From assembly GCA_024305405.1 (NCBI GenBank), contig JAKNDB010000103.1:1798001-1862000 (forward strand): a stretch of 64,000 bases of DNA, written 5' to 3'. The translations under genes were made by a program, and so were the position numbers. The stretch comes from Dirofilaria immitis. Lineage: Eukaryota > Nematoda > Chromadorea > Rhabditida > Onchocercidae. A model generated the notes under the pieces. The model searched no databases, had not been told where the DNA came from, and saw nothing but the letters and a program-made list of their open reading frames with translations. Shown in pieces: positions 63,840 through 64,000 of the stretch; positions within the stretch are counted from its first letter, which is position 1, and each line of letters starts with the position of its first letter.

Positions 63840-64000
63840 CTATTTTTCACTTTTCGTTTCCTCAGAATCACTAAATTCATCATTAGATTTTTCCATCTCT
63901 TCGTCTCCCGTTGCACTTTTACTGGAATAGCTTGGAATAGAGTCTGCGCTAACTTGTGATTGATTCGTTTCCAGTTCCTTCATACCCTTTAAATATAATA
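63840..64000 (-). CDS. C-terminal part of an unknown acidic, Ser-rich protein
   Basis: A minus-strand frame is open from the window edge to a TAG at 63840-63842. It encodes about 53 residues including GMKELETNQSQVSADSIP, SSYSSKSATGDEEMEKSN and DEFSDSEETKSEK, an acidic, serine-rich, disordered tail. Codon choice is more varied than in the flanking noncoding DNA. An AAG near the edge (TTTAAAG before GGTATG) could be an acceptor, but the frame also remains open through it. The rest of the gene lies outside the window; no family can be named. Confidence 0.5.
   Translation of the reverse strand, partial: LYLKGMKELETNQSQVSADSIPSYSSKSATGDEEMEKSNDEFSDSEETKSEK

Noticed and set aside
1..64000. Integrated bacterial endosymbiont (Wolbachia) DNA, viral elements or transposons
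   Set aside because: I looked for bacterial-type genes without introns, reverse transcriptase or transposase motifs and terminal repeats, and saw none I could support.

Overview
The window is nuclear DNA of a nematode. It carries two perfect copies of the 22-nt nematode SL1 spliced-leader exon inside SL RNA genes, a nematode-type 5S rRNA gene, AT-rich intron-dense genes, TTTCAG/TTTTAG splice acceptors a few bases before several start codons (typical of SL trans-splicing), and orthologues of nematode genes such as ceh-17 and a TWK potassium channel. The base composition and the 5S/SL1 linkage fit a clade III (spirurid or filarial-like) worm, but the species cannot be named from sequence alone. 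All gene models below were built by hand from reading frames, splice phase and remembered protein families; no search was run.

Layout. 1-3641: no gene seen. 3642-6926: two divergent genes, a KIAA1143/DUF4604-like gene (-) and pyroglutamyl-peptidase I (+), with a relic peptidase exon between them. 10502-11853: a four-exon gene of unknown function (+). About 12561-12659: a broken 18S rRNA fragment. 13792-15274: dynactin subunit 6 (+). 16136-19003: ribosome biogenesis factor RPF2 (-). 23609-26487: a Phox2/CEH-17 paired-like homeobox gene (+) with polyGln, polyHis and polyAla tracts. 26873-33057: two minus-strand genes in tandem, an upstream FLYWCH-like zinc-finger gene and a downstream unknown gene with broken frames. 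33058-44207: a long gene-free block rich in microsatellites. 44208-50613: a two-pore-domain (TWK) potassium channel (+). 53117-53830: a two-unit SL1/5S rRNA cluster whose second 5S copy is truncated. 55295-55656: a homogeneous 26-bp minisatellite. 55815-58324: a calponin/transgelin gene (-). 63840-64000: the last exon of a gene running off the right edge (-).

The genes are housekeeping (RPF2 and 5S rRNA for ribosomes, DCTN6 for dynein transport, peptidase), neuromuscular (TWK channel, calponin, ceh-17) or unknown; they do not form one pathway. No previously undescribed system is obvious. The most striking overall signal is that at least seven single-base losses, most at short A/T runs, break the frames of five otherwise well-preserved genes. 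They are all losses and no gains, and in two exons the predicted repair restores exact splice phase. This most likely reflects consensus errors in the assembly. Other points of interest are the SL1/5S mini-cluster, the orphan 18S fragment and the triple homopeptide homeoprotein.
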